Assembly: GCF_008634025.1 (NCBI RefSeq)
Contig: NZ_PDCM01000001.1
Span: forward strand, 3,752,501 to 3,816,500
Origin: Streptomyces albofaciens JCM 4342
Lineage (GTDB): Bacteria > Actinomycetota > Actinomycetes > Streptomycetales > Streptomycetaceae
DNA: 64,000 bases
Reading direction: 5' to 3'
Part shown: in pieces, positions 1 through 7,437 of the stretch
How positions within the stretch are numbered: the stretch's first letter is position 1
Layout: every line of letters begins with the position of its first letter
The notes under the pieces: model-generated
What the model was told of the DNA's origin: nothing
Databases searched by the model: none
What the model saw: the letters and a program-made list of their open reading frames with translations, nothing else
Translations under genes and position numbers: made by a program

Positions 1-692
1 GTCGGCGGCGTGGCGTGGAACTGTCCGGCGATACAGGAGAAGAGCATGCCGTCGCACCAGGCGAGCACGTTCAGGGCATGCCGTTCGGGTGCGGTGGACC
101 CGGCCGCGGTCAGCATCGCCACCAGCGGCTCGCGGAACCGCTGTCCGGCCCGGTCGTAGAAGGCGCGCAGTTCGGGGCGCCGGGTGGCCTCCAGGGCCAG
201 TTCGTACCGGGCGACGGCCAGGTCCCGGTGGCGGGTCAGCGAACGGTGCAGGCCGAGGGAGAGGGCGTCGGCGAGGGCCGCCGGGCCGCTGTCCGCCGCG
301 CCGGGCATCTCATGGGGTGTCAGGACGGCCGCCTCCCGCTCGGCCAGCCGCCGTACCGCCGTTTCCAGCAGGGCCGCGCGGGTGCGCGCGAGGTTCGAGG
401 TGGAGCCTTGCGGGAGCCCGGCGGCCTCGTCGACGGCCCGGTGGGTGAGCCCGCGCAGCCCGCGCTCGGCGAGCAGGGACAGCGCGGCGTCGGCGACGCG
501 GTCGTGGCGGGTCTTGCCGGTCGCGGCCCCGGGAGGAGCGGCCTTGCCGGGGGTGGCCCTGCCGGACGTGGTCTTGCCGGTCGCGGCCCCGAGGGGCGTG
601 GTCTCACCGGGGGCGGTCCGGTCGGTCGTGGCCCTGTCGTCGGCGGCCTGGTCGGCCGTGGCCTTGTCGGGAGTGGCGGCACTGCGGGTCAT
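1..692 (-). CDS. TetR-family transcriptional regulator (3' end cut by window edge)
   Basis: The reverse strand encodes a TetR-type helix-turn-helix from about residue 60 (visible stretch RHDRVADAALSLLAERG, then LTHRAVDEAAGLPQGS), followed by the start of an all-helical ligand domain that runs off the left edge. It is preceded by an unusual hydrophilic extension of about 60 residues rich in Ala, Thr, Gly and Lys, in which the peptide GAATGKT occurs twice. The ATG at 692 has no clear Shine-Dalgarno sequence. A TAGGCT hexamer ends 10 bases upstream, so a short-leader or leaderless start is possible. It faces an FAD monooxygenase across two palindromes, the usual layout of a TetR repressor controlling a divergent enzyme gene. 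The ligand is unknown. TetR assignment is firm; the exact start is less so because of the odd N-terminus. Confidence 0.85.
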   Translation of the reverse strand, partial: MTRSAATPDKATADQAADDRATTDRTAPGETTPLGAATGKTTSGRATPGKAAPPGAATGKTRHDRVADAALSLLAERGLRGLTHRAVDEAAGLPQGSTSNLARTRAALLETAVRRLAEREAAVLTPHEMPGAADSGPAALADALSLGLHRSLTRHRDLAVARYELALEATRRPELRAFYDRAGQRFREPLVAMLTAAGSTAPERHALNVLAWCDGMLFSCIAGQFHATPP

Positions 693-714
693 GGCAGGTG
701 AGCCTACCGCTGCG

Positions 715-758
715 ACTACACGTGTAGTACCGTCGACGCATGCAACTACAGGTGTAGT
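715..758. promoter_or_regulatory. Twin palindromic operators in the TetR/monooxygenase intergenic region
   Basis: ACTACACGTGTAGT at 715-728 is a perfect 14-bp palindrome. A second copy with one changed base, ACTACAGGTGTAGT, lies at 745-758, exactly 30 bp downstream, about three helical turns. Both sit between the divergent TetR gene (start 692) and the monooxygenase (start 824). This is the expected geometry for two TetR dimers bound on the same DNA face. Binding is inferred from position and symmetry only. Confidence 0.7.
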
Positions 759-823
759 CGAAGGAGGGCGACGGCGGGTCCGCCGGGCGTCCGCTCCGAC
801 TGCCCGGTGCCACGGGAGGGCTC

Positions 824-2068
824 ATGCGGCAGCGCACGGCGATCGTCATCGGCGGCGGGATCGGCGGCCTCACCGCCGCCGTCGCCCTGCACCGGCAGGG
901 CTGGGAGGTCACCGTCCTGGAACGGGCCGCCGCTCTGGAACCCGTCGGGGCCGGTATCGCCCTGGCCGCCAACGCCCAGCGCGCGCTGGACACCATCGAC
1001 GTGGGAGATGCCGTACGCGGCATGGCCGTCCCCCAGTTCAGGGGCGAGATCCGGACTCCGCGCGGCCGACGGCTGGCCCGTACGGACAACGGCGCGGCCG
1101 TGCGGCGCTTCGGCGGCCCCGTCGTGGTCACCCACCGCGCGGAGCTGATCGCCCTGCTCGCCGGGCGGCTGCCCGAAGGGGCCGTACGGACCGGCGCGCC
1201 CGCCGAGGTCGTGGACCCGGGCGACCCCGCGCGACCGGACCACCCGGCCCGCGTCCGCCTCCCGGCCCCGGCCGGAAGCGCCCGCCCCTCCCACCTGACC
1301 GCCGACCTCGTCGTAGCCGCCGACGGCATCCACTCCGCCGCCCGCCGCGCCCTCTTCCCCGGCCACCCCGAGCCCCGCTACGCCGGATTCACCAGCTGGC
1401 GCCTCGTCGTCCCGGCGCTCCGCCGCCCGTACGCCGCGCACGAGACGTGGGGGCCCGGCGGGCTGTGGGGGAGCGTGGCGCTGCACGACGGGCGGGTCTA
1501 CGCCTACGCCACCGCGGCCGTGCCGCCCGGAGGCCGGGCGCCCGACGACGAACGGTCCGAGCTGCTGCGCCGGTTCGGCGGCTGGCACCGGCCGATCCCC
1601 GAGATCCTGGCGGCCGCCGACCCGGCCGCCGTCCTGCGCAACGACGTCCGTACGGCGGCCCGGCCGCTGCCCGCCTGCCACCGCGGCCGGGTCGCCCTGC
1701 TCGGTGACGCCGTGCACCCGATGACGCCCAACCTCGGTCAGGGCGGTTGCCAGGCCATCGAGGACGCGGTCGTGCTGGCGCACCGCGTCGCGTCGGACCG
1801 GCCCCTGGCGGCGGCTCTCGACGCGTACTCACGGGAGCGGCTGCCGCGGACGACGGAGGTAGTGCGCCGGGCGGAGCGCGTCGGCCGCCTCACCACCTGG
1901 CGGTCCGCGCCCGCCGTCCTGCTGCGCGGGGCCGCCATCGCCTGCACCGCGCGGCTCGCCCCGGATCTCGCGCTGCGCCCGCTCGACGGCATCGCCGACT
2001 GGCGGCCACCGGGCGGCACGTATGCTTCCGGAGCGCCCGGCGCACGCCCGGCGCATCCGGCGCGCTGA
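824..2068 (+). CDS. FAD-dependent monooxygenase (aromatic hydroxylase type)
   Basis: A 414-residue flavoprotein of the p-hydroxybenzoate hydroxylase-like group, which uses NAD(P)H and oxygen to hydroxylate small aromatic or polycyclic substrates in the cytoplasm. The N-terminal dinucleotide motif GGGIGG begins near residue 10, the middle DG motif is within LVVAADGIHSAAR, and the second FAD motif GDAVHPMTPNLGQGG is near residue 290. Length and motif order match the family. The ATG at 824 is preceded by GGGAGG at 814-819. It lies divergent from a TetR gene with two palindromes between them, so it is probably repressed by that regulator and induced by a substrate or toxin. The natural substrate cannot be read from the sequence. 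Confidence 0.88.
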   Translation: MRQRTAIVIGGGIGGLTAAVALHRQGWEVTVLERAAALEPVGAGIALAANAQRALDTIDVGDAVRGMAVPQFRGEIRTPRGRRLARTDNGAAVRRFGGPVVVTHRAELIALLAGRLPEGAVRTGAPAEVVDPGDPARPDHPARVRLPAPAGSARPSHLTADLVVAADGIHSAARRALFPGHPEPRYAGFTSWRLVVPALRRPYAAHETWGPGGLWGSVALHDGRVYAYATAAVPPGGRAPDDERSELLRRFGGWHRPIPEILAAADPAAVLRNDVRTAARPLPACHRGRVALLGDAVHPMTPNLGQGGCQAIEDAVVLAHRVASDRPLAAALDAYSRERLPRTTEVVRRAERVGRLTTWRSAPAVLLRGAAIACTARLAPDLALRPLDGIADWRPPGGTYASGAPGARPAHPAR

Positions 2069-2112
2069 CCGGCGCGTCACCGGAAACGGCGGCACAACCC
2101 AGGGAGCCCTTC

Positions 2113-3018
2113 GTGAAGGTCGGCTGCATCGGACTCGGCGACATCGCACAGAAGGCGTACCTGCCGGTGCTCGGCGCGCAGCCCGGTGTCGAACTGCACC
2201 TCCAGACCCGTACGCCGGCCACGTCGGAGCGGGTCGCCGCCACCTACCGCCTGCCCGCCGACCGGTGCCACACCGACCTGGACGGGCTGCTCGCCGCCGG
2301 CCTGGACGCGGCGTTCGTGCACGCGCCCACCACCGCGCACCCGGAGATCGTCACCCGCCTCGTGGAGGCCGGCGTGCCGACGTACGTGGACAAGCCGATC
2401 GCCTACGACCTGGCCGACACCGAGCGCATCGTGCGGCTCGCCGAGGAGCGCCGCGTCAGCCTGGCGGTCGGCTTCAACCGCCGCTACGCGCCCGGGTACG
2501 CGCAGTGCCTGGAGCACCCGCGCGACCTGATCCTCATGCAGAAGAACCGGGTCGGCCTGCCGGAGGACCCCCGGACGCTGGTCCTGGACGACTTCATCCA
2601 CGTCGTCGACACGCTGCGGTTCCTGGCGCCCGGCACCGTCGAGCACGTGGACGTACGGGCGAAGATCCGCGACGGCCTGATGCACCACGTGGTGCTGCAC
2701 CTCTCCGGCGACGGCTTCAGCGCCATCGGCAGCATGAACCGGCTGAGCGGTTCCGCGGAGGAGATCCTCGACGTGTCGGGCCAGGACACCAAGCGCCAGG
2801 TCGTCAACCTCGCCGAGATCATCGACCACAAGGGACAGCCGAGCGTGCGGCGGCGCGGCGACTGGGTGCCGGTGGCCCGGCAGCGCGGCATCGAGCAGAT
2901 CGTGCTGGCCTTCCTGGACGAGGTGCGGGCGGGCCGCTTCGTCCCGGCCGAGGACGCGCTGCGTACGCATGAACTGTGCGAGCGGGTGATCGAGGAGGCG
3001 CTGGCACAGGCGGGGTGA
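2113..3018 (+). CDS. Gfo/Idh/MocA-family oxidoreductase
   Basis: A 301-residue NAD(P)-dependent dehydrogenase. The Rossmann motif GCIGLGDIA starts at residue 4, DKP in VDKPIAYD corresponds to the family's conserved EKP motif, and DDFIHVVDTLRF carries the aspartate and histidine typical of the catalytic region in the C-terminal alpha/beta domain. GTG at 2113 is preceded by AGGGAG at about 2100. The family oxidises or reduces sugars, inositols and related compounds; the substrate is not evident. It starts 44 bases after the monooxygenase on the same strand, so the two may be co-transcribed, and it converges on lnt with an 11-base gap. Confidence 0.85.
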   Translation: MKVGCIGLGDIAQKAYLPVLGAQPGVELHLQTRTPATSERVAATYRLPADRCHTDLDGLLAAGLDAAFVHAPTTAHPEIVTRLVEAGVPTYVDKPIAYDLADTERIVRLAEERRVSLAVGFNRRYAPGYAQCLEHPRDLILMQKNRVGLPEDPRTLVLDDFIHVVDTLRFLAPGTVEHVDVRAKIRDGLMHHVVLHLSGDGFSAIGSMNRLSGSAEEILDVSGQDTKRQVVNLAEIIDHKGQPSVRRRGDWVPVARQRGIEQIVLAFLDEVRAGRFVPAEDALRTHELCERVIEEALAQAG

Positions 3019-3029
3019 GACGGTGGCGC

Positions 3030-4625
3030 CTACCGGCCCTTCGCCGCTCGCCGGGACCGCAGGGCCCGCGCCCCCGCCACGACCACGTACGCGCCGAGCG
3101 CCGACATCGCGCCGTACAGGGCCCAGTCGCCGAAGCGCACGTACGGGCTGGTGCCCCCGGCCAGCGGGATGTCGTACACGGCCGCCGCGCCCCGCTCGGT
3201 GCCCAGCCGGCCGCCCACCGGTTCGCCCCGCGGCCCGTACACCGCGCTGACCCCGGTCAGCGTGGCGTGCGCCATCGGCCGCCAGGTCTCGGCGGCCCGC
3301 AGCGCGGCCAGCGAGGCGTGCTGCCGGGGTGCCCAGCTGCCCTGGAAGGTCGAGGTGGAGGACTGCGCGACCAGCAACTGCGCGCCGTCCCGCACCAGTT
3401 GGCGGCTCAGGTCGGGGAACGCCGACTCGAAGCAGACCAGCGGCCCCACGCGCAGTCCGCCCGCCGAGCCGACCGGCACCAGCACCTGCCGGGTGCCGCG
3501 CATCCGGTTCTGGTCGGCTGCCTTGCCGACGTGCGTCGCCCAGCCCAGGACGGAGCGCAGCGGGATGTACTCGCCGAACGGGACCAGGCGCATCTTGTCG
3601 TAGCGGTGGCCGGTCGCGCCGCGCGGGCCGACCAGGACCGAACTCTTGTAGATGCCGGGCCGGCCGGCGTGCCGGCCGTCGACGTTCACCAGGAGGTCGG
3701 CGCCCACGTCCCGGGAGAGCGCGGCGAGACGGTCCGACATGGCCGGATGCCGGGTCAGGTCGCGGTTGACGCTGCTCTCGCCCCAGACCACCAGCCGGAC
3801 GCCGCGTCCGGCCAGTGAGCGGGTCAGCTCCTCGCCGCGCGCTATCCGCGGTTCCGGGCCCACGATCACTCCCGGCTGGACGAGGCCGACGCGGACCGCG
3901 CCGGCCGGCCGCGGCACCGGCGCCCACAGCCACGCCGCGGCGCCGCCGGCCGCGCACACGAGGAGGCCCGCCACGGCCGCGACGCGGGCCCGCGGCACCG
4001 CGACGAGCACGGCGAGCGCGGTGTTCACCGACACGAGGAGCAGGCTCAGCAGCCACACCCCGCCGAGCGAGGCGAGCCGCAGCGCGGGCGGCACCTGCCA
4101 CTGGCTGGCGCCCAGCAGCCCCCACGGACCGCCCAAGTACTCCCAGGACCTGACCAGTTCGACCATCAGCCAGCCGGATGGTACGAGGACGAGGGCCGCC
4201 GCGCACCGGGCCGCGCCCGGCGTGCCGTGCAGCAGCACCCGTACGAGCAGACCCCAGGGCGCCCACAACAGGCCGAGCAGCGCGGCCAGCACGAGGATGA
4301 ACACATGCAGGCTCGGCAGCAGCCAGTGGTGGACGGCCAGTATGAAGCCCGCGCCGCCGAGCCAGCCGTCCAGCGCCGCGCGGCGGTTCGTCCGGGCCGA
4401 GCGCGTCAGCAGGATCCACGGGACGAGGGCGACGTGGGCCAGCCACCACAGGGCGGGCGCCGGGAACGCGAGCGCGGGCAGCGCTCCGGACACGACCGCC
4501 GCGGCGCCGCGTCCCCAGGGCGACGTGAGCCCCGCCCTCCGGACGGCCGACGGGAGTCCGCGGCCCCGCCCTTCGCGCACCCTCCCCGGGCCCGCTTCCC
4601 ACCGGCCGTCGGGCGACACCTGCAT
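3030..4625 (-). CDS. lnt: Apolipoprotein N-acyltransferase
   Basis: A 531-residue polytopic membrane enzyme that transfers a fatty acyl chain to the N-terminal diacylglyceryl-cysteine of lipoproteins, the last step of lipoprotein maturation. After a basic cytoplasmic leader come about six membrane segments (residues 35-220), then a nitrilase-type extracytoplasmic domain and a final membrane helix near the C-terminus. The catalytic Glu-Lys-Cys triad is visible as Glu in VVWGESSV, Lys in YDKMRLVPFGEYIP and Cys in VCFESAFPD. GGAGGAG lies six bases before the ATG at 4625. Streptomycetes often carry more than one Lnt-like protein; this one keeps the full triad and should be active. It stands alone, convergent with the oxidoreductase. 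Confidence 0.93.
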   Translation of the reverse strand: MQVSPDGRWEAGPGRVREGRGRGLPSAVRRAGLTSPWGRGAAAVVSGALPALAFPAPALWWLAHVALVPWILLTRSARTNRRAALDGWLGGAGFILAVHHWLLPSLHVFILVLAALLGLLWAPWGLLVRVLLHGTPGAARCAAALVLVPSGWLMVELVRSWEYLGGPWGLLGASQWQVPPALRLASLGGVWLLSLLLVSVNTALAVLVAVPRARVAAVAGLLVCAAGGAAAWLWAPVPRPAGAVRVGLVQPGVIVGPEPRIARGEELTRSLAGRGVRLVVWGESSVNRDLTRHPAMSDRLAALSRDVGADLLVNVDGRHAGRPGIYKSSVLVGPRGATGHRYDKMRLVPFGEYIPLRSVLGWATHVGKAADQNRMRGTRQVLVPVGSAGGLRVGPLVCFESAFPDLSRQLVRDGAQLLVAQSSTSTFQGSWAPRQHASLAALRAAETWRPMAHATLTGVSAVYGPRGEPVGGRLGTERGAAAVYDIPLAGGTSPYVRFGDWALYGAMSALGAYVVVAGARALRSRRAAKGR

Positions 4626-4706
4626 GCCGTCTCCTCCTTCGGGACCCTCCGTCGGAACGCAGCACCAGTGTGCGCGCGTCGGCCGATCATGGACAGCGGA
4701 GGCCCG

Positions 4707-5222
4707 TCAGGTGTGCGCCGGAAGCAGTTGGCGCCACTTCTCGTGGACGACGACCTCGGTCAGCCGCCAGCCCTCGGCGGCGCGGCGGGCGGCGAAGACG
4801 TAGCGTCCGGCGCAGGTGTAGTTCGGAGCGGCCGACGCCCCTCCGGACGGGCCGGGCGGGGCGTCGTGCGGGCCCGCGAGGTGCATCGGGTTCAGGTAGT
4901 CGGCCTGCACGGTGGCCGTGTCGCCGGGCGCGCCGCCGTCGCGCAGCGCGATGCCGATGCGCCGGTTGACGATCAGGTGCTGGCGTACGGGGAAGCGCCG
5001 CATCATCTCGGCGAGCCAGTCCGCGACGGCGTCGGCGCTGCCCGCGATGCCGCCCGCCGAGCGGTAGTCGACCTGCCCCCCGGGAACGAACAGGGCCCGG
5101 TAGGCGGCCCAGTCGCCGTCGTCCACGGCGATCGCGTAGCCGGTGACCAGGTCGTCGATGGCGAGGCGGTCCATGACAGTGGTGTGTTCCACGCGCTGGG
5201 TCATCGCCTCAGTGTTCGGCAT
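4707..5222 (-). CDS. SnoaL-like (NTF2-fold) nuclear transport factor 2 family protein
   Basis: A protein of about 170 residues with the SnoaL-like cone fold pattern: an N-terminal helix region (DDLVTGYAIAVDDGDWAAYRALF), a central segment MRRFPVRQHLIVNRRIGI and a C-terminal beta strand WRLTEVVVHEKW. Family members include polyketide cyclases, dehydratases and many of unknown role. Two in-frame ATGs are possible, at 5222 and 5204. A longer start at 5255 would run close to the terminator hairpin at 5258-5291, so the shorter forms are preferred. No operon partner is evident. Fold assignment is good; function is unknown. Confidence 0.75.
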   Translation of the reverse strand: MPNTEAMTQRVEHTTVMDRLAIDDLVTGYAIAVDDGDWAAYRALFVPGGQVDYRSAGGIAGSADAVADWLAEMMRRFPVRQHLIVNRRIGIALRDGGAPGDTATVQADYLNPMHLAGPHDAPPGPSGGASAAPNYTCAGRYVFAARRAAEGWRLTEVVVHEKWRQLLPAHT

Positions 5223-5257
5223 GCGCGGGGCGGCGCCAAGGGGACGGGCGGGCACGG

Positions 5258-5291
5258 CCGCGGGCCCCCGCCCGGAGACGGGGGCCCGCGG
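5258..5291 (-). terminator. Strong hairpin terminator after the ABC exporter
   Basis: A perfect 13-bp GC stem (5258-5270 with 5279-5291) encloses an 8-base loop. It begins 14 bases beyond the stop codon of the ABC exporter gene on the minus strand, and lies between that gene and the SnoaL-like gene. Streptomyces terminators commonly lack a T-tract, as here. Confidence 0.75.
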
Positions 5292-5304
5292 GTGGTACGG
5301 CCGG

Positions 5305-7221
5305 TCAGCGTGCCGCGGTCGGCTCCGCCGCGTCCCGGACGGCGCCTTCTCCGGAGGCCTCGGCCTGCTCGAACTGGGTACGGTACAGCTCCTCGTACCG
5401 CCCGCCCGCCGCGAGCAGCGCGTCGTGGGTGCCGCGTTCGACGATCCGGCCGTCCTCGACCACCAGGATCAGATCGGCGGCCCGTACGGTCGACAGCCGG
5501 TGGGCGATCACCACGGACGTACGGCCCTCCAGGGCCTCGGTCAGCGCCTCCTGGACCGCCGCCTCGGAGGTGTTGTCCAGGTGGGCGGTGGCCTCGTCCA
5601 GGATCACCACCCGCGGCCGGGCCAGCAGCAGGCGGGCGATGGTCAGCCGCTGCCGCTCACCGCCGGAGAGCCGGTAGCCGCGCTCGCCGACCACCGTGTC
5701 CAGGCCGTCCGGCAGCGAGGCGATCAGGCCGTCCAGACGGGAGCGGCGCAGCGCGTCCCACAGGTCCTCCTCGCCCGCCTCCGGCCGGGCCAGCAGGAGG
5801 TTCTCGCGGATCGTGTCGTGGAAGAGATGACCGTCCTGGGTCACCATGCCGAGCGTCTCGCGGATCGAGTCGGCGGTCAGGTCGCGTACGTCCACGCCGC
5901 CGAGCCGCACCGCGCCGGCGTCCACGTCGTACAGCCGCGGCAGCAGCTGCGCGATGGTCGACTTGCCGGCGCCCGAGGAGCCGACCAGGGCGACCATCCG
6001 TCCCGGTTCGGCGCGGAAGGACACGTCGTGCAGCACCTCGGCGCCGCCCCGGGTGTCCAGGGTCGCGACCTCTTCGAGGGAGGCCAGGGAGACCTTGTCG
6101 GCGGCCGGGTAGCCGAAGCGCACGGAGTCGAACTCCACCGAGACCGGTCCGTCCGGCACCGCGCGGGCGTCCGGCTTCTCCTCGATCAGCGGCTTGAGGT
6201 CCAGCACCTCGAAGACCCGCTCGAAGCTGACCAGCGCGCTCATCACCTCGGTGTGCGCGCCCGACAGCGCCGTCAGCGGCGCGTACAGGCGGGTCAGCAG
6301 CAGGGCGAGCGACACGATGGAGCCCGCTTCGAGGTGGCCGCGCAGCGCCAGGAAGCCGCCGAGTCCGTAGACGACGGCCAGCGCGAGGGCGGACACGAGG
6401 GTGAGCGCGGTGACGAAGTACGTCTGGACCATGGCGGTGCGCACCCCGATGTCGCGCACCCGCCGGGCCCGCGCCGCGAACTCCGCCGACTCGCGCGCCG
6501 GGCGGCCGAACAGCTTGATGAGGGTGGCGCCCGGCGCGGAGAACCGCTCGGTCATCTGGGTGCCCATCGCGGCGTTGTGGTCGGCCGCCTCCCGCCGCAG
6601 CCCGGCCAGCCGCCGGCCGACCCGGCGCGCGGGCAGTACGAACACCGGCAGCAGCACCAGCGCGATCAGCGTGATCTGCCACGACAGGCTCAGCATCACC
6701 ACGAGTGTCAGCAGCAGTGTCACGATGTTGCCGACCACGCTGGACAGCGTGTCGCTGAACGCCCGCTGCGCGCCGATCACATCGTTGTTCAGACGGCTGA
6801 CCAGGGCTCCCGTACGGGTACGGGTGAAGAAGGCGACCGGCATCCGCTGCACGTGGTCGTAGACGGTGGTCCGCAGATCGAGGATCAGGCCCTCGCCGAG
6901 CCCCGCCGACAGCCGGCGGGCCAGCAGGCCCAGCCCCGCCTCCGCCACCGCGATGACGGCGATCAGCCCGGAGAGCGCGAGGACGGTGCCGGACGCCGCG
7001 CCGCCCACGATGCCGTCGACCACCCGGCCGGCGAGCACCGGTGTGGCCACCGCGAGCATCGCGGTCAGTGTGCTCAGCACCAGGAACCAGGCCAGCGCGT
7101 GGCGGTGCGGCCGCGCGAAGGCGACGATGCGCCGCAGTGTCGCGCGGGAGAACGGGCGCCGGTCGCGCTGCGCGTTCATGGTGCTGTGCAGCGAATGCCA
7201 GGCGGTGACTTCCATGTCCAT
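5305..7221 (-). CDS. ABC transporter, fused permease-ATPase half exporter (MsbA/LmrA type)
   Basis: A 638-residue half transporter expected to dimerise and export lipids, drugs or redox-active small molecules. The six-helix membrane domain spans roughly residues 35-330. The ATPase follows with Walker A GSSGAGKST, signature LSGGERQR, Walker B VVILDEATAHLD and switch histidine in VIAHRLST. GGAGG lies six bases before the ATG at 7221 (MDMEV); the longer in-frame ATG at 7251 has no Shine-Dalgarno sequence. An insert of about 15 residues (SLASLEEVATLDTRGG) precedes Walker A. The upstream promoter has a SoxR/MerR-type dyad in a 19-bp spacer, pointing to induction by redox-active compounds. Several Streptomyces SoxR targets are known to be exporters. 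Confidence 0.9.
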   Translation of the reverse strand: MDMEVTAWHSLHSTMNAQRDRRPFSRATLRRIVAFARPHRHALAWFLVLSTLTAMLAVATPVLAGRVVDGIVGGAASGTVLALSGLIAVIAVAEAGLGLLARRLSAGLGEGLILDLRTTVYDHVQRMPVAFFTRTRTGALVSRLNNDVIGAQRAFSDTLSSVVGNIVTLLLTLVVMLSLSWQITLIALVLLPVFVLPARRVGRRLAGLRREAADHNAAMGTQMTERFSAPGATLIKLFGRPARESAEFAARARRVRDIGVRTAMVQTYFVTALTLVSALALAVVYGLGGFLALRGHLEAGSIVSLALLLTRLYAPLTALSGAHTEVMSALVSFERVFEVLDLKPLIEEKPDARAVPDGPVSVEFDSVRFGYPAADKVSLASLEEVATLDTRGGAEVLHDVSFRAEPGRMVALVGSSGAGKSTIAQLLPRLYDVDAGAVRLGGVDVRDLTADSIRETLGMVTQDGHLFHDTIRENLLLARPEAGEEDLWDALRRSRLDGLIASLPDGLDTVVGERGYRLSGGERQRLTIARLLLARPRVVILDEATAHLDNTSEAAVQEALTEALEGRTSVVIAHRLSTVRAADLILVVEDGRIVERGTHDALLAAGGRYEELYRTQFEQAEASGEGAVRDAAEPTAAR

Positions 7222-7291
7222 CGCGGTCCTCCGGGGCGGCGTGGTCGGCATGAGTGAGGTGCGCGGGCCGTGCTGCCCGGCGACATGCCAG

Positions 7292-7322
7292 AAGCTATGA
7301 CCTCAACCAATGTTGAGGTCAA
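7292..7322 (-). promoter_or_regulatory. SoxR/MerR-type promoter for the ABC exporter
   Basis: On the minus strand TTGACC (7317-7322) and TAGCTT (7292-7297) form -35 and -10 hexamers separated by 19 bp, longer than optimal. The spacer and -35 hold the dyad CCTCAAC-ATTG-GTTGAGG (7301-7318), 18 bp long like the E. coli soxS box CCTCAAG-TTAA-CTTGAGG. Overlong spacers with a central dyad are the hallmark of promoters untwisted by MerR-family activators. No MerR or SoxR gene lies in this window, so the regulator acts in trans. Confidence 0.8.
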
Positions 7323-7437
7323 CGGATTCCCTTGTCGGCGCGCCGGGGGTGGGCGGCGGGGCGGGCGTACGGGGGTGTCGGGGGGCGCGCCCGGCGCGCA
7401 CGCACGTACGCCGGGCGCCCGCACTCCTCAGGCCGCC

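Noticed and set aside
2077..4665. 862-residue open frame antisense to the oxidoreductase and in another frame of lnt
   Set aside because: Typical high-GC shadow; the true frames carry complete family motifs, this one none.
7301..7318. Reading the CCTCAAC dyad as a terminator hairpin for the P-type ATPase or another gene
   Set aside because: It lies upstream of, not after, a gene on either strand, and fits a promoter with -35 and -10 hexamers at 19-bp spacing.
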